From assembly GCF_001905655.1 (NCBI RefSeq), contig NZ_JMHT01000005.1:124001-188000 (forward strand): a stretch of 64,000 nucleotides of DNA, read 5' to 3'. Below are positions 29,546 through 42,890 of the stretch, piece by piece. This DNA comes from Mycobacterium sp. ST-F2 (GTDB lineage Bacteria; Actinomycetota; Actinomycetes; Mycobacteriales; Mycobacteriaceae). Each line of letters starts with the position of its first letter. The first letter of the stretch is position 1. Under the pieces are notes generated by a model that saw nothing but the letters and a program-made list of their open reading frames with translations, searched no databases and was not told the origin of the DNA. Both the position numbers and the translations under genes were made by a program.

Positions 29546-30058
29546 GTGACGGGCAACACTTTCGGCCGCGCGGAACTCATCGCGGCATTCGACGTCTTCG
29601 AGCAGACCGTGGACCGCGCCGCCCAGACGCGCGACTGGGATCCGTGGACCGACCACTACACCGAGGACGTGCTGTACATCGAGCACGCCATGGGCACCAT
29701 GCACGGCCGCGAAGAGGTGCGGCCCTGGATCTGGAACACCATGGAGAACTTCCCCGGCAGCTACATGACGTCGTTCCCGTCGCTCTGGAAGGTCTACGAC
29801 GAGGCGACCGGCCGCGTCATCTGCGAGCTCGACAACCCCATGCGCGATCCGGGCGACGGCACCATCATGGGCGCCACCAACATCTCGATCATGACCTATG
29901 CGGGCAACGGGCTGTGGAGCAAGCAGGAAGACATCTACAACCCCATGAAGTTCCTCGAAACGACCATGGCGTGGTGCAAGAAAGCGGAAGCGCTGGGCAC
30001 GCTGCCCGAGGTGGCGCAGGAATGGATGAGCAAGTTCGGCGGCAGGGGTCGCCGGTGA
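29546..30058 (+). CDS. SnoaL/NTF2-like protein, Rv0138-like
   Basis: The 170-aa protein of the nuclear-transport-factor-2 fold has an N-terminal helix (AELIAAFDVFEQTVDRAAQTRDWDPWTDHY) and a cone-shaped sheet. Family members include SnoaL-type cyclases, dehydratases and isomerases. I use the GTG at 29546 because the KstR operator lies immediately upstream; the longer frame from 29498 would run through the operator. It is followed by an overlapping epimerase gene as in Rv0138-Rv0139. The reaction is unknown, but the operator suggests steroid metabolism. Confidence 0.8.
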   Translation: MTGNTFGRAELIAAFDVFEQTVDRAAQTRDWDPWTDHYTEDVLYIEHAMGTMHGREEVRPWIWNTMENFPGSYMTSFPSLWKVYDEATGRVICELDNPMRDPGDGTIMGATNISIMTYAGNGLWSKQEDIYNPMKFLETTMAWCKKAEALGTLPEVAQEWMSKFGGRGRR

Positions 30059-31074
30059 CGGTTCTCGTCATCGGGGCCAACGGCTACCTCGGTTCGCACG
30101 TCACCAGGCAACTGGTGGCGGCCGGCGAAGACGTCAGGGTCATGGTGCGCGCCGGTGCCAACACCATCGGCATCGACGACCTCGCGGTGACCCGGTACGA
30201 GGGCGACATCTGGGACACCGACACCCTGCGCACCGCGATGACCGGCGTCGGCGTCGTCTACTACTGCGTGGTGGACACCCGCGGCTGGCTGCGCGATCCA
30301 GCACCGCTGTTCCGCACCAACGTCGAGGGCACCCGCAACGTGCTGGACGTCGCAGTCGAGCCCGAAATCGCTTCGGGCCTAAAGAAATTCGTCTTCACCA
30401 GCAGCTACGCCACGGTGGGACGCAAGCGCGGGTTCGTCTCCACCGAGGACGACGTCGCCGACGAGCGCACTCTGCCGCCGTACGTGCGCTCGCGGGTACA
30501 GGCCGAGAAATTGGTGCTGCAGTACGCCCGCGAGCGCGGGCTGCCGGCTGTCGCGATGTGCGTGTCCACCACTTACGGCGGCACGGACTGGGGCCGTACC
30601 CCGCACGGCGCCATCATCGCCGGCGCCGCGTTCGGGAAACTGCCGTTCGTGATGAGCGGCATCGAACTGGAGGCCGTCGACGTCAACGACGCCGCCCGCG
30701 CGCTGATCCTGGCGGCCGACAAGGGCAGGCCCGGCGAGCGATACCTGATCTCCGACAAGATGATCAGCAATGCCGAGGTGGCGCGGATTGCCGCAGCCGA
30801 GGCCGGCGTACCGGCTCCGGCCAAGTCGCTGTCACTGCCGGTGACGTACGCGCTGGCCACCATGGGCACCGTCAAGGGCCGGCTCAAGGGCACCGACGAA
30901 CACATGTCGCTCGCCTCACTGCGGTTGATGCGCGCCGAGGCGCCCGTCGACTGCACCAAGGCCCGTACCGAATTGGGTTGGAAGCCAAGGCCGGTGGAGG
31001 ATGCGGTGCGAGAGGCGGCGCGGTTCTGGGTCGGTGTGCGAAAGGCCCGTCAGGCCCAGAAATCCACGGGCTGA
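30055..31074 (+). CDS. NAD(P)-dependent epimerase/dehydratase, Rv0139-like
   Basis: The 339-aa extended SDR starts with the nucleotide loop VIGANGYLGSHV. The GTG start overlaps the previous stop (GTGA), so translation is coupled. The usual YxxxK has the form of YVRSRVQAEK in the expected place. Family resemblance to 3-beta-hydroxysteroid dehydrogenase-type proteins, together with the KstR box upstream, suggests a role in sterol or related alicyclic metabolism, which is inference. Confidence 0.85.
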   Translation: MTVLVIGANGYLGSHVTRQLVAAGEDVRVMVRAGANTIGIDDLAVTRYEGDIWDTDTLRTAMTGVGVVYYCVVDTRGWLRDPAPLFRTNVEGTRNVLDVAVEPEIASGLKKFVFTSSYATVGRKRGFVSTEDDVADERTLPPYVRSRVQAEKLVLQYARERGLPAVAMCVSTTYGGTDWGRTPHGAIIAGAAFGKLPFVMSGIELEAVDVNDAARALILAADKGRPGERYLISDKMISNAEVARIAAAEAGVPAPAKSLSLPVTYALATMGTVKGRLKGTDEHMSLASLRLMRAEAPVDCTKARTELGWKPRPVEDAVREAARFWVGVRKARQAQKSTG

Positions 31075-31138
31075 ACAACGCGCCGTACGGCGTTAAGTCG
31101 TGGCGCGGGAGCGCCGGTCGCGGTTAGCGTCGAACTCC

Positions 31139-31960
31139 ATGACGGACAGATTGCCGGTGGACCTGACCGGGGCGCCGCAGACCATGCTGGCCACGCTGTA
31201 CGGCAAGGCGCTCGACGCCGACCTGCCGAAGTCCGTGCTGCACGACACCTACGCCAGGGACATCGTCGCGCGCATCGACTACGACTGGTCGCGGACCACG
31301 ATGACAGCCGCGAACTCGCCGGGAGTGACGCTGCGCTCCGCCTACTTCGACAAGACGGCCCGCCAATTCCTGGCCGTACATCCGGAAGCCGTTGTGCTGC
31401 ACCTGGGTTGCGGGCTGGACAGCCGCTACTACCGGCTGGATCCGAGCCCCGGTGTCGACTGGTACGACATCGATTACCCCGAGGTGGCCGACCTGCGCCG
31501 CCGGCTCTACCCGGCCCGCGAGCACTGCCACATCGTGTCGGCGTCGGTGACGGACCCGGCGTGGCTCGCCGACATTCTCACGGACCGCCCGGTGCTGATG
31601 CTCGCCGAGGGTCTCACCATGTATCTCAGCGAGGCCGACGGGCGGGCCCTGTTCCGCCGCATCGTCGAGCATTTCCCAAGCGGGGAACTGCAATTCGACG
31701 CATTCAGCCGGCTCGGCGTGAAACTGCAGTGGACCAACGCCGTGGTCCGGCGGTCCGGCGCGACGTTGCAGTGGGCCATCGACCGTCCCGACGACGTCCT
31801 GTCCGCCGTACCGGGGCTGCGGTTGCTGTCGTGGGTGTCAGCCTTGGGGACCGACGGTTATGACCGGCTGCCGACCGGGCTGCGCATCGTGGCCGCCGCC
31901 ATGCGCGCGATCCCCGGAATGCGTTACATGTCGCAGTACCACCGGTATTCGTGGGGCTGA
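31139..31960 (+). CDS. Class I SAM-dependent methyltransferase (LCMT/PPM1-like)
   Basis: The 273-aa enzyme resembles leucine carboxyl methyltransferase and polyketide O-methyltransferase proteins, a family expanded in mycobacteria. The SAM-binding glycine motif is VVLHLGCGLDSRYYRLD; the following acidic residue is in WYDIDYPEV, and LMLAEGLTMYL is typical of the family. Substrate unknown. It ends 20 bp before a large palindrome shared with the convergent SRPBCC gene. Confidence 0.85.
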   Translation: MTDRLPVDLTGAPQTMLATLYGKALDADLPKSVLHDTYARDIVARIDYDWSRTTMTAANSPGVTLRSAYFDKTARQFLAVHPEAVVLHLGCGLDSRYYRLDPSPGVDWYDIDYPEVADLRRRLYPAREHCHIVSASVTDPAWLADILTDRPVLMLAEGLTMYLSEADGRALFRRIVEHFPSGELQFDAFSRLGVKLQWTNAVVRRSGATLQWAIDRPDDVLSAVPGLRLLSWVSALGTDGYDRLPTGLRIVAAAMRAIPGMRYMSQYHRYSWG

Positions 31961-31980
31961 GAACCAAGAGGGCATGACAG

Positions 31981-32031
31981 CATTACGCCTCGGATTGTGG
32001 TCACATACTGACCACAATCCGAGGCGTAATG
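31981..32031. repeat. Perfect 23-bp-arm palindrome between convergent genes (family B)
   Basis: The arm 31981-32003 (starting CATTACGCCTCGGATTG) and its exact complement 32009-32031 flank a CATAC loop. It fills the 85-bp gap between the methyltransferase stop and the SRPBCC stop. It shares no sequence with family A but has the same position and geometry. A bidirectional terminator role is likely; no run of T follows on either side. Confidence 0.85.
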
Positions 32032-32045
32032 AGTGAAGCGTACTT

Positions 32046-32516
32046 CTACGCGGCTTCGGCGCGCGCCTTCAGGCGCTCGAGCGTCAACCGGATGTTCTCG
32101 GCGTTGGCCGCGTCCCGGTCTTCGACACCGGTGAGCGTGCTGGCGAACATCTTCAACAGGCCGGGGCGGTTGTCCCAGGTGGACTCGGCGACCCGGCAGC
32201 CGTTCGCCGTCTCGGTGATGTCGTAGCGCCAGTGCGCGATGGGCACGATCGAGGACTTCACGGCGAACCCGAACGTCTTGCCGGGCTCGGCCTCGGTGAC
32301 GGTGCAGCTGGTGGTCCAGGTCTTCGAGCCGTTGCGGTTGTGTCCCTTGAACACCGAACCCGCGACAGCCGACGACCCCTTCTGCCACTCCATGGTGTGG
32401 GCCTCCTCGGCCAGCGAGGCCAAGGTGGGCAGATCTGTCAGCAACGCATATACCGCCGACGGGCTGGCGGCGATCTCGATGGCTGCGGTGACGGAGGCGG
32501 GGCCCTGTGCGGTCAT
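32046..32516 (-). CDS. SRPBCC (START-like) domain protein
   Basis: The 156-aa protein has the helix-grip fold common in polyketide cyclase/dehydrase-like proteins (AAIEIAASPSAVYALLTDLPTLASLA at the N terminus; YDITETANGCRVAESTW mid-region). Such proteins bind hydrophobic ligands; this one has no recognisable specific function. The ATG at 32516 is preferred to the longer open frame to 32636. Confidence 0.8.
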   Translation of the reverse strand: MTAQGPASVTAAIEIAASPSAVYALLTDLPTLASLAEEAHTMEWQKGSSAVAGSVFKGHNRNGSKTWTTSCTVTEAEPGKTFGFAVKSSIVPIAHWRYDITETANGCRVAESTWDNRPGLLKMFASTLTGVEDRDAANAENIRLTLERLKARAEAA

Positions 32517-32662
32517 GGGGCGATCGTAGGCGGTCAGCACGCCGGGCAGAAGCACTGCACAGCCGCGGTACAGCTCATTCCTAACTTGCGGGGTAACCGT
32601 TGATGGGTCGCCCTGCGATAAACCGCATGACGGCACCTTCCGATTGAAGGAGTTGAGTTGAT

Positions 32663-33361
32663 ATGAGCATGAAGAAGATCGTCATAGCGACGGCGCTCAC
32701 CAGCGGGGTGAGCGCTGCAATTGCAGGATTTGGCGTCAATATCGCGCAGGCCCAGCCCGGACAATGCCCACCCGGGCAGTTCTGTCCCGGTGGGCCGGGA
32801 CCGGGTGGGCCGGGTGGCCCGCACGGTGGGCCGGGCGGCCCTGGTGGACCGGGTGGACCGGGTGGACCGCCGCAGGGTGGTCCCGGCGGCCCTGGTGGAC
32901 CGGGTGGACCGCCGCAGGGCGGCCCTGGTGGACCTGGTGGGCCGCCGCAGGGTGGACCCGGCGGACCCGGCGACTGGCACCCGGGTGGACCGGGTGGCCC
33001 CGGTGGCCCGGGCGGACCCGGTGGGCCTGGTGACTGGCACCCCGGCGGACCCGGTGGGCCTGGTGACTGGCACCCCGGTGGGAACGACTGGCACCCCGGC
33101 GATGGCAATTGGCACCCCCGGCCGGGCGACCCGGGCCCGGGTGACATGCACTGGCGGGGCGCGCCGCCGCCATGGGGCGGCGGGCCGGCCCCGTGGGGCT
33201 GGGGACCTCCGCCCCGCCCGATCATCAACTGGGTCGCGCCGCCGCCATGGGCCCCGCCGCCTCCGCCGTTCGACTACTGGGGTCAGCAGGTCTTCCCGGT
33301 GTTCGACCCCGGATACAACGCGTGGGGTTTCTGGTTCTTCGGTATCTGGATCGCGCTGTAG
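32663..33361 (+). CDS. Secreted Gly-Pro-rich (GGPGGP repeat) protein
   Basis: The 232-aa protein has a Sec signal peptide (KKIVIATALTSGVSAAIAGFGVNIAQAQ) and mature regions of Gly-Pro-Gly repeats (about residues 42-115). DWHPGG repeats (about 108-150), a tryptophan/proline-rich part and an aromatic end (FDYWGQQVFPVFDPGYNAWG then FWFFGIWIAL) follow. It is collagen-like in composition but lacks strict G-X-Y throughout. It is not a PE_PGRS protein, as no PE domain is present. A strong AAGGAG site precedes the ATG. A wall-associated or surface structural role is only a guess. Repeat number could vary by slippage. Confidence 0.8.
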   Translation: MSMKKIVIATALTSGVSAAIAGFGVNIAQAQPGQCPPGQFCPGGPGPGGPGGPHGGPGGPGGPGGPGGPPQGGPGGPGGPGGPPQGGPGGPGGPPQGGPGGPGDWHPGGPGGPGGPGGPGGPGDWHPGGPGGPGDWHPGGNDWHPGDGNWHPRPGDPGPGDMHWRGAPPPWGGGPAPWGWGPPPRPIINWVAPPPWAPPPPPFDYWGQQVFPVFDPGYNAWGFWFFGIWIAL

Positions 33362-33385
33362 TCCGTCAATAGTTGCCGTCTGATT

Positions 33386-33415
33386 GCTGGGCCTGTCACA
33401 GATGACAGGCCCAGC
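33386..33415. terminator. Hairpin after the Gly-Pro-rich gene
   Basis: GCTGGGCCTGTCA and its exact complement flank a CAGA loop, 25 bp after the stop. There is no T-run, as usual for mycobacterial terminators. Confidence 0.65.
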
Positions 33416-33459
33416 GTCATGTCGGGAATCGACACGGCCGGGAAAGGCGTTGTCTGAGC

Positions 33460-33798
33460 ATGAGCGATCACCCCATCACGATCACGCCGACCGCCGGACG
33501 AGTCACCGTCGCGGTCAATGGACGCGTGGTCGCCGACACCACCGACGCACTCACCCTGCAAGAGTCGAATTATCCAGCGGTGCAATATCTTCCGCTTGCC
33601 GACGTCGACCCCACGGTGCTCACCCGGAGCTCGACCACCAGCCATTGCCCGTACAAGGGCGACGCGGCGTACTACCACGTCGGCGATGTCGAAGACGTCA
33701 TCTGGACCTACGAACAACCCCTCCCCGCAGTCGCGCAGATCGCGGGCCGGGTGGCGTTCTATCCCCACAAGGCCGACATCGTGGTGCATCCCGCCTAA
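33460..33798 (+). CDS. DUF427 domain protein
   Basis: The 112-aa small beta protein has the family pattern VTVAVNGRVVADTTDALTLQE, TSHCPYKGDAAYY and VAFYPHKADIVV. DUF427 proteins are widespread in actinobacteria with no assigned activity. An AlkA-like gene starts nine bases after the stop, so co-transcription is likely. Confidence 0.85.
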   Translation: MSDHPITITPTAGRVTVAVNGRVVADTTDALTLQESNYPAVQYLPLADVDPTVLTRSSTTSHCPYKGDAAYYHVGDVEDVIWTYEQPLPAVAQIAGRVAFYPHKADIVVHPA

Positions 33799-33807
33799 CC
33801 TGAATTC

Positions 33808-34704
33808 GTGCCCACCGCCAGCCTGGTCCTGGACGGCCCGGCCGGCCTCGGCCAGACGTTGTCGCCGCTGCGGCGCGGCGGGCCCGACCCGACCTTCCGC
33901 ACCATTGACGGCGTGATCTGGCGCACCAGCCTCATGCGCACCGGCGGGGTGACCGCGCGGCTGAGTTCTTCGGCGCTGGACACCGTCGACTGTGAGGTCT
34001 GGGGCGACGGCGCCGCCGAATTCCTCGACCGATTGCCCGGGCTGGTCGGTGCCGAGGACGATTCGACGGGCTTCGACCCGGCCGAACCGACCATCGCCGA
34101 AGCCTGGCGCCGGACCCCGTACCTGCGGTTATGTCGAACCGGGCGGGTGCTGGAGGCGCTGATCCCGGCGATCCTCGAACAGCGCGTCCACGGCGTCGAC
34201 GCATGGAGTGCGTTCTGGAAGCTGACCACCCGCTTTGGCGCACCACCGCCGGGCCCGGCGCCGGCTGGTATGCGCCTGCCTCCAACGGCCGACGCCTGGC
34301 GGCGTATTCCGTCGTGGGAGTTCCACCGGGCCAACGTGGACCCCGGCCGGGCCCGGACCCTGGTCGGCTGCGCGCAGCGGGCCGACGCGCTGGAGCGGCT
34401 GACGCCGGAAATGGCCACGACAGCGTTGATGTCATTGCCCGGCGTCGGGGTATGGACGGCGGCCGAGACCGTGCAACGGGCGTTCGGCGACGCCGATGCC
34501 CTCTCCATCGGCGACTATCACCTGGCGAAGATGGTCGGGTGGAGCCTGCTGGGCCACCCGATCGACGATGCCGCGATGGTCGAACTCCTGGCACCGTTAC
34601 GGCCCCACCGCCATCGGGCAGTGCGGCTGTTGGAGGTCAGCGGTCTGGCGCGCAATCCGAGATTCGGTGCGCGCCAAGCGATTCCGAATCTGAAGGAAAT
34701 CTAG
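33808..34704 (+). CDS. AlkA-like DNA glycosylase (HhH-GPD family)
   Basis: The 298-aa protein has the helix-hairpin-helix and GPD region near residues 205-250: MSLPGVGVWTAAETVQRAFGDADA, with the aspartate in IGDYHLAKMVGW at the catalytic position. The family removes alkylated bases such as 3-methyladenine from DNA. It is about the length of M. tuberculosis Rv0142. No ada or ogt gene is adjacent. GTG start at 33808. Confidence 0.82.
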   Translation: MPTASLVLDGPAGLGQTLSPLRRGGPDPTFRTIDGVIWRTSLMRTGGVTARLSSSALDTVDCEVWGDGAAEFLDRLPGLVGAEDDSTGFDPAEPTIAEAWRRTPYLRLCRTGRVLEALIPAILEQRVHGVDAWSAFWKLTTRFGAPPPGPAPAGMRLPPTADAWRRIPSWEFHRANVDPGRARTLVGCAQRADALERLTPEMATTALMSLPGVGVWTAAETVQRAFGDADALSIGDYHLAKMVGWSLLGHPIDDAAMVELLAPLRPHRHRAVRLLEVSGLARNPRFGARQAIPNLKEI

Positions 34705-35207
34705 TCCCGATCCGGCCCGAGGCTGTTCCGGACGGCGGCGGGCGGGCGACGCCGGCGAATGCGGCTTCGGCCCGTCCCGTGGCGTGGAAAACCCTGGTCG
34801 GCGGCGAATCTAAGAATCTGAGCAATCTTTGCAGCAAATGCGTAACCGGTGGTTACCTGCTATGTTGCTGTCCAAGGCAAAGTGACTTGACAGTCCGCGG
34901 CCGGTGGTGCGGCTGGGTTCTACCCGGCCATTGCCGGAATTGATTGGCGAAACTGCAAGGGCTCCAATAGAATTCGGGCTACCGACGGGTAGCTTTCGAG
35001 TGTTGTCGACCACAGTCGCAGCAACCTCGTTAGGTCTACCTAAGTTGGCATGTCAGGCCGGGTTTGTCATATCGTTTTGTCTCAATCGAGGCGAGCGGGA
35101 CGGCCCGTCGTTCAGTGCTGCACGCTGGCATACCGTCGCTCAGTCCGCTGGCGCCGCTGTAAGCGGCGGTCAAGCGATGCTTCGTCAAGAAGATGGTGAA
35201 GGGTTAG
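34705..35207. promoter_or_regulatory. gltB upstream region with two perfect dyads
   Basis: No gene is seen in these 503 bp. GTAACCGGTGGTTAC (34842-34856) and TTAGGTCTACCTAA (35030-35043) are perfect palindromes, and GCTACC/GGTAGC pair near 34980. The length and dyads suggest complex transcriptional control of glutamate synthase. I could not match them to a GlnR or other named site. Confidence 0.4.
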
Positions 35208-39813
<4,606 letters not shown>

Positions 39814-39821
<8 letters not shown>

Positions 39822-41280
39822 CCCGAACGGCTTCCTCAAGCACACCCACCGTCAGACCCCGGTCCGCCGGCCGGTCGACCTGCGCCTCAAGGACTGGAAA
39901 GAGGTCTACGAGGAGTTCTCCAAGGAGACCCTGCAGGTCCAAGCTTCACGCTGCATGGACTGCGGTATCCCGTTCTGCCACAACGGTTGTCCGCTGGGGA
40001 ACCTCATCCCCGAGTGGAACGACCTGGTGTACCGCGACCGCTGGCGCGACGGCATCGAGCGCCTGCACGCCACCAACAACTTCCCGGAATTCACCGGGCG
40101 GCTGTGCCCGGCGCCGTGTGAGGCGTCGTGCGTCCTGGGCATCAACCAGGACCCGGTGACCATCAAGCAGGTCGAGGTCGAGCTGATCGACAACGCCTTC
40201 GACCAGGGCTGGGTCAAGCCGATGGTGCCGGACGTCAAGACCGGCAAGACGGTCGCCGTCGTCGGTTCCGGACCGGCCGGTCTGGCCGCTGCCCAGCAGC
40301 TGACCCGCGCCGGACACGACGTGACCGTCTTCGAGCGGGCCGACCGCATCGGTGGTCTGCTGCGCTACGGCATCCCGGAATTCAAGATGGAGAAGCGGCA
40401 CATCGACCGTCGTCTCGAGCAGATGGCGGCCGAGGGCACGCAGTTCCGCGCCGGCGTCAACGTCGGCGTCGACATCACCGCCCTGCAGCTGCAGGAAGAC
40501 TTCGACGCGGTGGTCCTGGCCGGCGGCGCGACCGCATGGCGTGACCTGCCGATCCCGGGCCGCGAGCTCGAGGGCATCTACCAGGCCATGGAGTACCTGC
40601 CCTGGGGTAACCGGGTGCAGCTCGGCGACGACGTCCTCGGTCCCGACGGCGAGCCGCCGATCACGGCCAAGGGCAAGAAGGTCGTCATCATCGGTGGTGG
40701 TGACACCGGCGCCGACTGCCTGGGCACCGCCCACCGGCAGGGTGCCGAGAGCGTCCACCAGTTCGAGATCATGCCGCGCCCGCCGGAGGAGCGCGCCGAG
40801 TCGACCCCGTGGCCGACCTACCCGCTCATGTTCCGGGTGTCCTCGGCACACGAAGAGGGCGGCGAGCGCGTCTTCTCGGTCAACACCGAGGAGTTCCTCG
40901 GCACCGACGGCAAGGTCTCGGCGCTGAAGGTGCACGAGGTCGTGATGAAGGGCGGCAAGTTCGAGAAGGTCGAGGGTTCGGACTTCGAACTCGCGGCGGA
41001 CATCGTCTTCCTGGCCATGGGCTTCGTCGGACCCGAGCGTGAGGGCCTGCTGACCGAACTGGGCGTCGAACTGACCGACCGCGGAAACGTGGCCCGGGAC
41101 AACGACTTCCAGACCACGGTGCCCGGCGTGTTCGTCGCCGGTGACATGGGCCGCGGCCAGTCGCTGATCGTGTGGGCCATCGCCGAGGGCCGCGCCGCGG
41201 CCGCCGGCGTGGACCGGTTCCTGATGGGCGAGTCGGCACTGCCGAAGCCGATCAAGCCGACGGCGGCGCCGCAGCGCTGA
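39814..41280 (+). CDS. gltD: Glutamate synthase small subunit GltD
   Basis: The 488-aa subunit passes electrons from NADPH to GltB. N-terminal cysteines for two 4Fe-4S clusters are in [16 protein letters not shown] and [12 protein letters not shown]. The FAD loop [17 protein letters not shown] (near residue 148) and the NADPH loop [15 protein letters not shown] (near 290) follow. The GTG start at 39814 lies inside the end of gltB, so the subunits are translationally coupled. A stem-loop terminator follows 14 bp after the stop. Confidence 0.97.
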
Positions 41281-41294
41281 CGTAGAAGTCGAAT

Positions 41295-41328
41295 GAGGCC
41301 CGGTGGTGCTGACGCACCGCCGGGCCTC
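41295..41328. terminator. gltBD terminator hairpin
   Basis: GAGGCCCGGTGGTGC and GCACCGCCGGGCCTC pair as a 15-bp stem (one G-T wobble) around TGAC, followed by ATTTGTGTT. Confidence 0.8.
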
Positions 41329-41520
41329 ATTTGTGTTGGCCGTGCGCTGACGCACACACAACCCGGGTGAGCATCTGCGTACGCGCACAGTCAACGCCCG
41401 ACGCGTATCGGATGGCATTGGTAACAGCTCGATACACCCCGGGTGTGTCGAGTGAGGCTGGTGTTACAAGAGTTGCACAATGATTCGGTTCGGGTCCCGA
41501 TCGACCAGAACTGAATACTT

Positions 41521-42360
41521 ATGGCGAACTACTCCACTACTCCCGGGTCCCCGTTCGCCGGCTCCGAGCTGAGCCGGCGACGCTTTTTGGTGGGTCTGTC
41601 GGCCTCGGTGGTCGCGGGGGTGGGCCTGGCGCGGTGCGCTGTCGACGGACCGGCCACCAGCGTGGCCGCGGCGCCGCCGAAGGCCCCGACGGAGCCGGTG
41701 CAGCGGGGCATGGGTTTGGCATTGCCCGGTGGTGGCGAGATCAGCAGCCTGCCGGGCGTGGCGGGTAACCGCTTGGCCATCACCCTCGACGACGGCGTGA
41801 GCTCCGAAGTGGTGCGTGCGTACACCAAGCTGGCGCGGGACACCGGGATGCGGCTCACCTACTTCGTCAACGGCAGGTACCAGTCGTGGACCGAGAATCG
41901 GGATCTGATGCTGCCGTTGGTGGAGTCGGGGCAGATTCAGCTGGGCAACCACACGTGGTCGCATCCGGACCTGGCGAAACTGTCCAAGGACGAGATCGTC
42001 GACCAGTTGGAGCGCAACCACAAGTTTCTGCAGTCGACGTTCGGGGTCGACTCACGGCCCTACTTCCGGCCGCCGTACGGCAGCCACAACGCGATCGTCG
42101 ACAAGATCGCCGCTGAACTCGGCTACTCGACGCCGACCATGTGGACGGGATCGCTGGGTGACGAGAACATCGTGTCCGAGGACTACATCCTCAAGATGGC
42201 GGGCAAGTACTTCACGGAGCAGACGGTGGTCATCGGGCACCTGAACCACCTGCCGGTGACGCATGTCTACGGCCAACTGGTGGACCTCCTGAAGGAGCGA
42301 AATCTGCGGACGGTCACGCTCGACGACGTGTTCCGGAAGCCACGCGATATGCCTGCCTGA
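41521..42360 (+). CDS. Exported polysaccharide deacetylase family protein (Tat signal)
   Basis: The 279-aa NodB-homology hydrolase carries a twin-arginine signal (SRRRFLVGLSASVVAGVGLA). A cysteine follows (LARC), but the arginine before it departs from a lipobox, so lipidation is uncertain. The deacetylase motifs are ITLDDGV (Asp pair), GNHTWSHPDL (metal histidines) and RPPYGSHN. Substrates of the family are chitin-like or peptidoglycan sugars. It likely acts on the cell wall. It stands alone, 240 bp after gltD. Confidence 0.88.
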   Translation: MANYSTTPGSPFAGSELSRRRFLVGLSASVVAGVGLARCAVDGPATSVAAAPPKAPTEPVQRGMGLALPGGGEISSLPGVAGNRLAITLDDGVSSEVVRAYTKLARDTGMRLTYFVNGRYQSWTENRDLMLPLVESGQIQLGNHTWSHPDLAKLSKDEIVDQLERNHKFLQSTFGVDSRPYFRPPYGSHNAIVDKIAAELGYSTPTMWTGSLGDENIVSEDYILKMAGKYFTEQTVVIGHLNHLPVTHVYGQLVDLLKERNLRTVTLDDVFRKPRDMPA

Positions 42361-42415
42361 GGTGCCGGGTGACGTAGCTCATATTGTCCGGTGGGTCACG
42401 TGCGCGGTGTCCACT

Positions 42416-42430
42416 CTCTTAAATTAAGAG
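42416..42430. promoter_or_regulatory. AT-rich palindrome in the gap after the deacetylase
   Basis: CTCTTAAATTAAGAG is a perfect 7+1+7 dyad in the 246-bp gap before the small ORF at 42607. The local base composition is unusually AT-rich for this genome. It may be an operator or a terminator part. Confidence 0.35.
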
Positions 42431-42606
42431 GGGCTTAAGGACTTCTCACGCAACATGAATCACTTCAGTCACACCAGAAACGCGGACGTTACCTTCGGCG
42501 CGCCTCCAGAGGTTTGCCGGTGACCGGCGTTGTAATGAAATTGCGGGGGCCGTGCGATAGTCTGGCCCCACGGTGCAACCAATCGCCGACCGCAGGAGTG
42601 ATCACC

Positions 42607-42747
42607 GTGTACAACAACCCGCTATCGCGTTCACGTATGGGACGTATTGCCTGGTCCCTGTTCCGGCATCCGGTCAAGAGCCGCGAATTTCCGGCCAAGA
42701 ACGAGCGCCTGGTCACCGCCGCGGACATGGTCCGCTTCGGCGTCTAG
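42607..42747 (+). CDS. Small basic hypothetical protein (46 aa)
   Basis: A short frame starts with GTG behind a GGAG site eight bases upstream and encodes a basic peptide (NNPLSRSRMGRIAWSLFRHP, then KSREFPAKNERLVTAADMVR). It has good GC-rich third-position bias. It shows no signal peptide or membrane helix and I do not recognise the family. The frame is open upstream to 42514, but the start chosen here has the only clear ribosome site. Confidence 0.45.
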   Translation: MYNNPLSRSRMGRIAWSLFRHPVKSREFPAKNERLVTAADMVRFGV

Positions 42748-42848
42748 CGCCAGTTCGACCGCACCAGCCGACCGAGGTCGGCGGTAGCGCCAGCTGATTT
42801 GCTGTTCGTTATCAATTTGTGACCTTCGCGATAATTAAGAACCTACTG

Positions 42849-42880
42849 CCGCCCGGAACCGATCTCTCGGCTCCGGGCGG
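42849..42880. terminator. Hairpin after the LLM oxidoreductase gene
   Basis: A 14-bp stem (CCGCCCGGAACCGA with TCGGCTCCGGGCGG, one mismatch) around TCTC, ten bases past the stop of the minus-strand gene at 42891. Confidence 0.65.
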
Positions 42881-42890
42881 TTGCCATATC

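Noticed and set aside
32663-33361. The Gly-rich protein as a PE_PGRS member
   Set aside because: It has a classical signal peptide instead of a PE domain, and the repeats are GPG rather than GGAGG-type.
35030-35043. TTAGGTCTACCTAA as an IdeR box
   Set aside because: The half-sites agree, but the centre is five bases too short for the 19-bp consensus.
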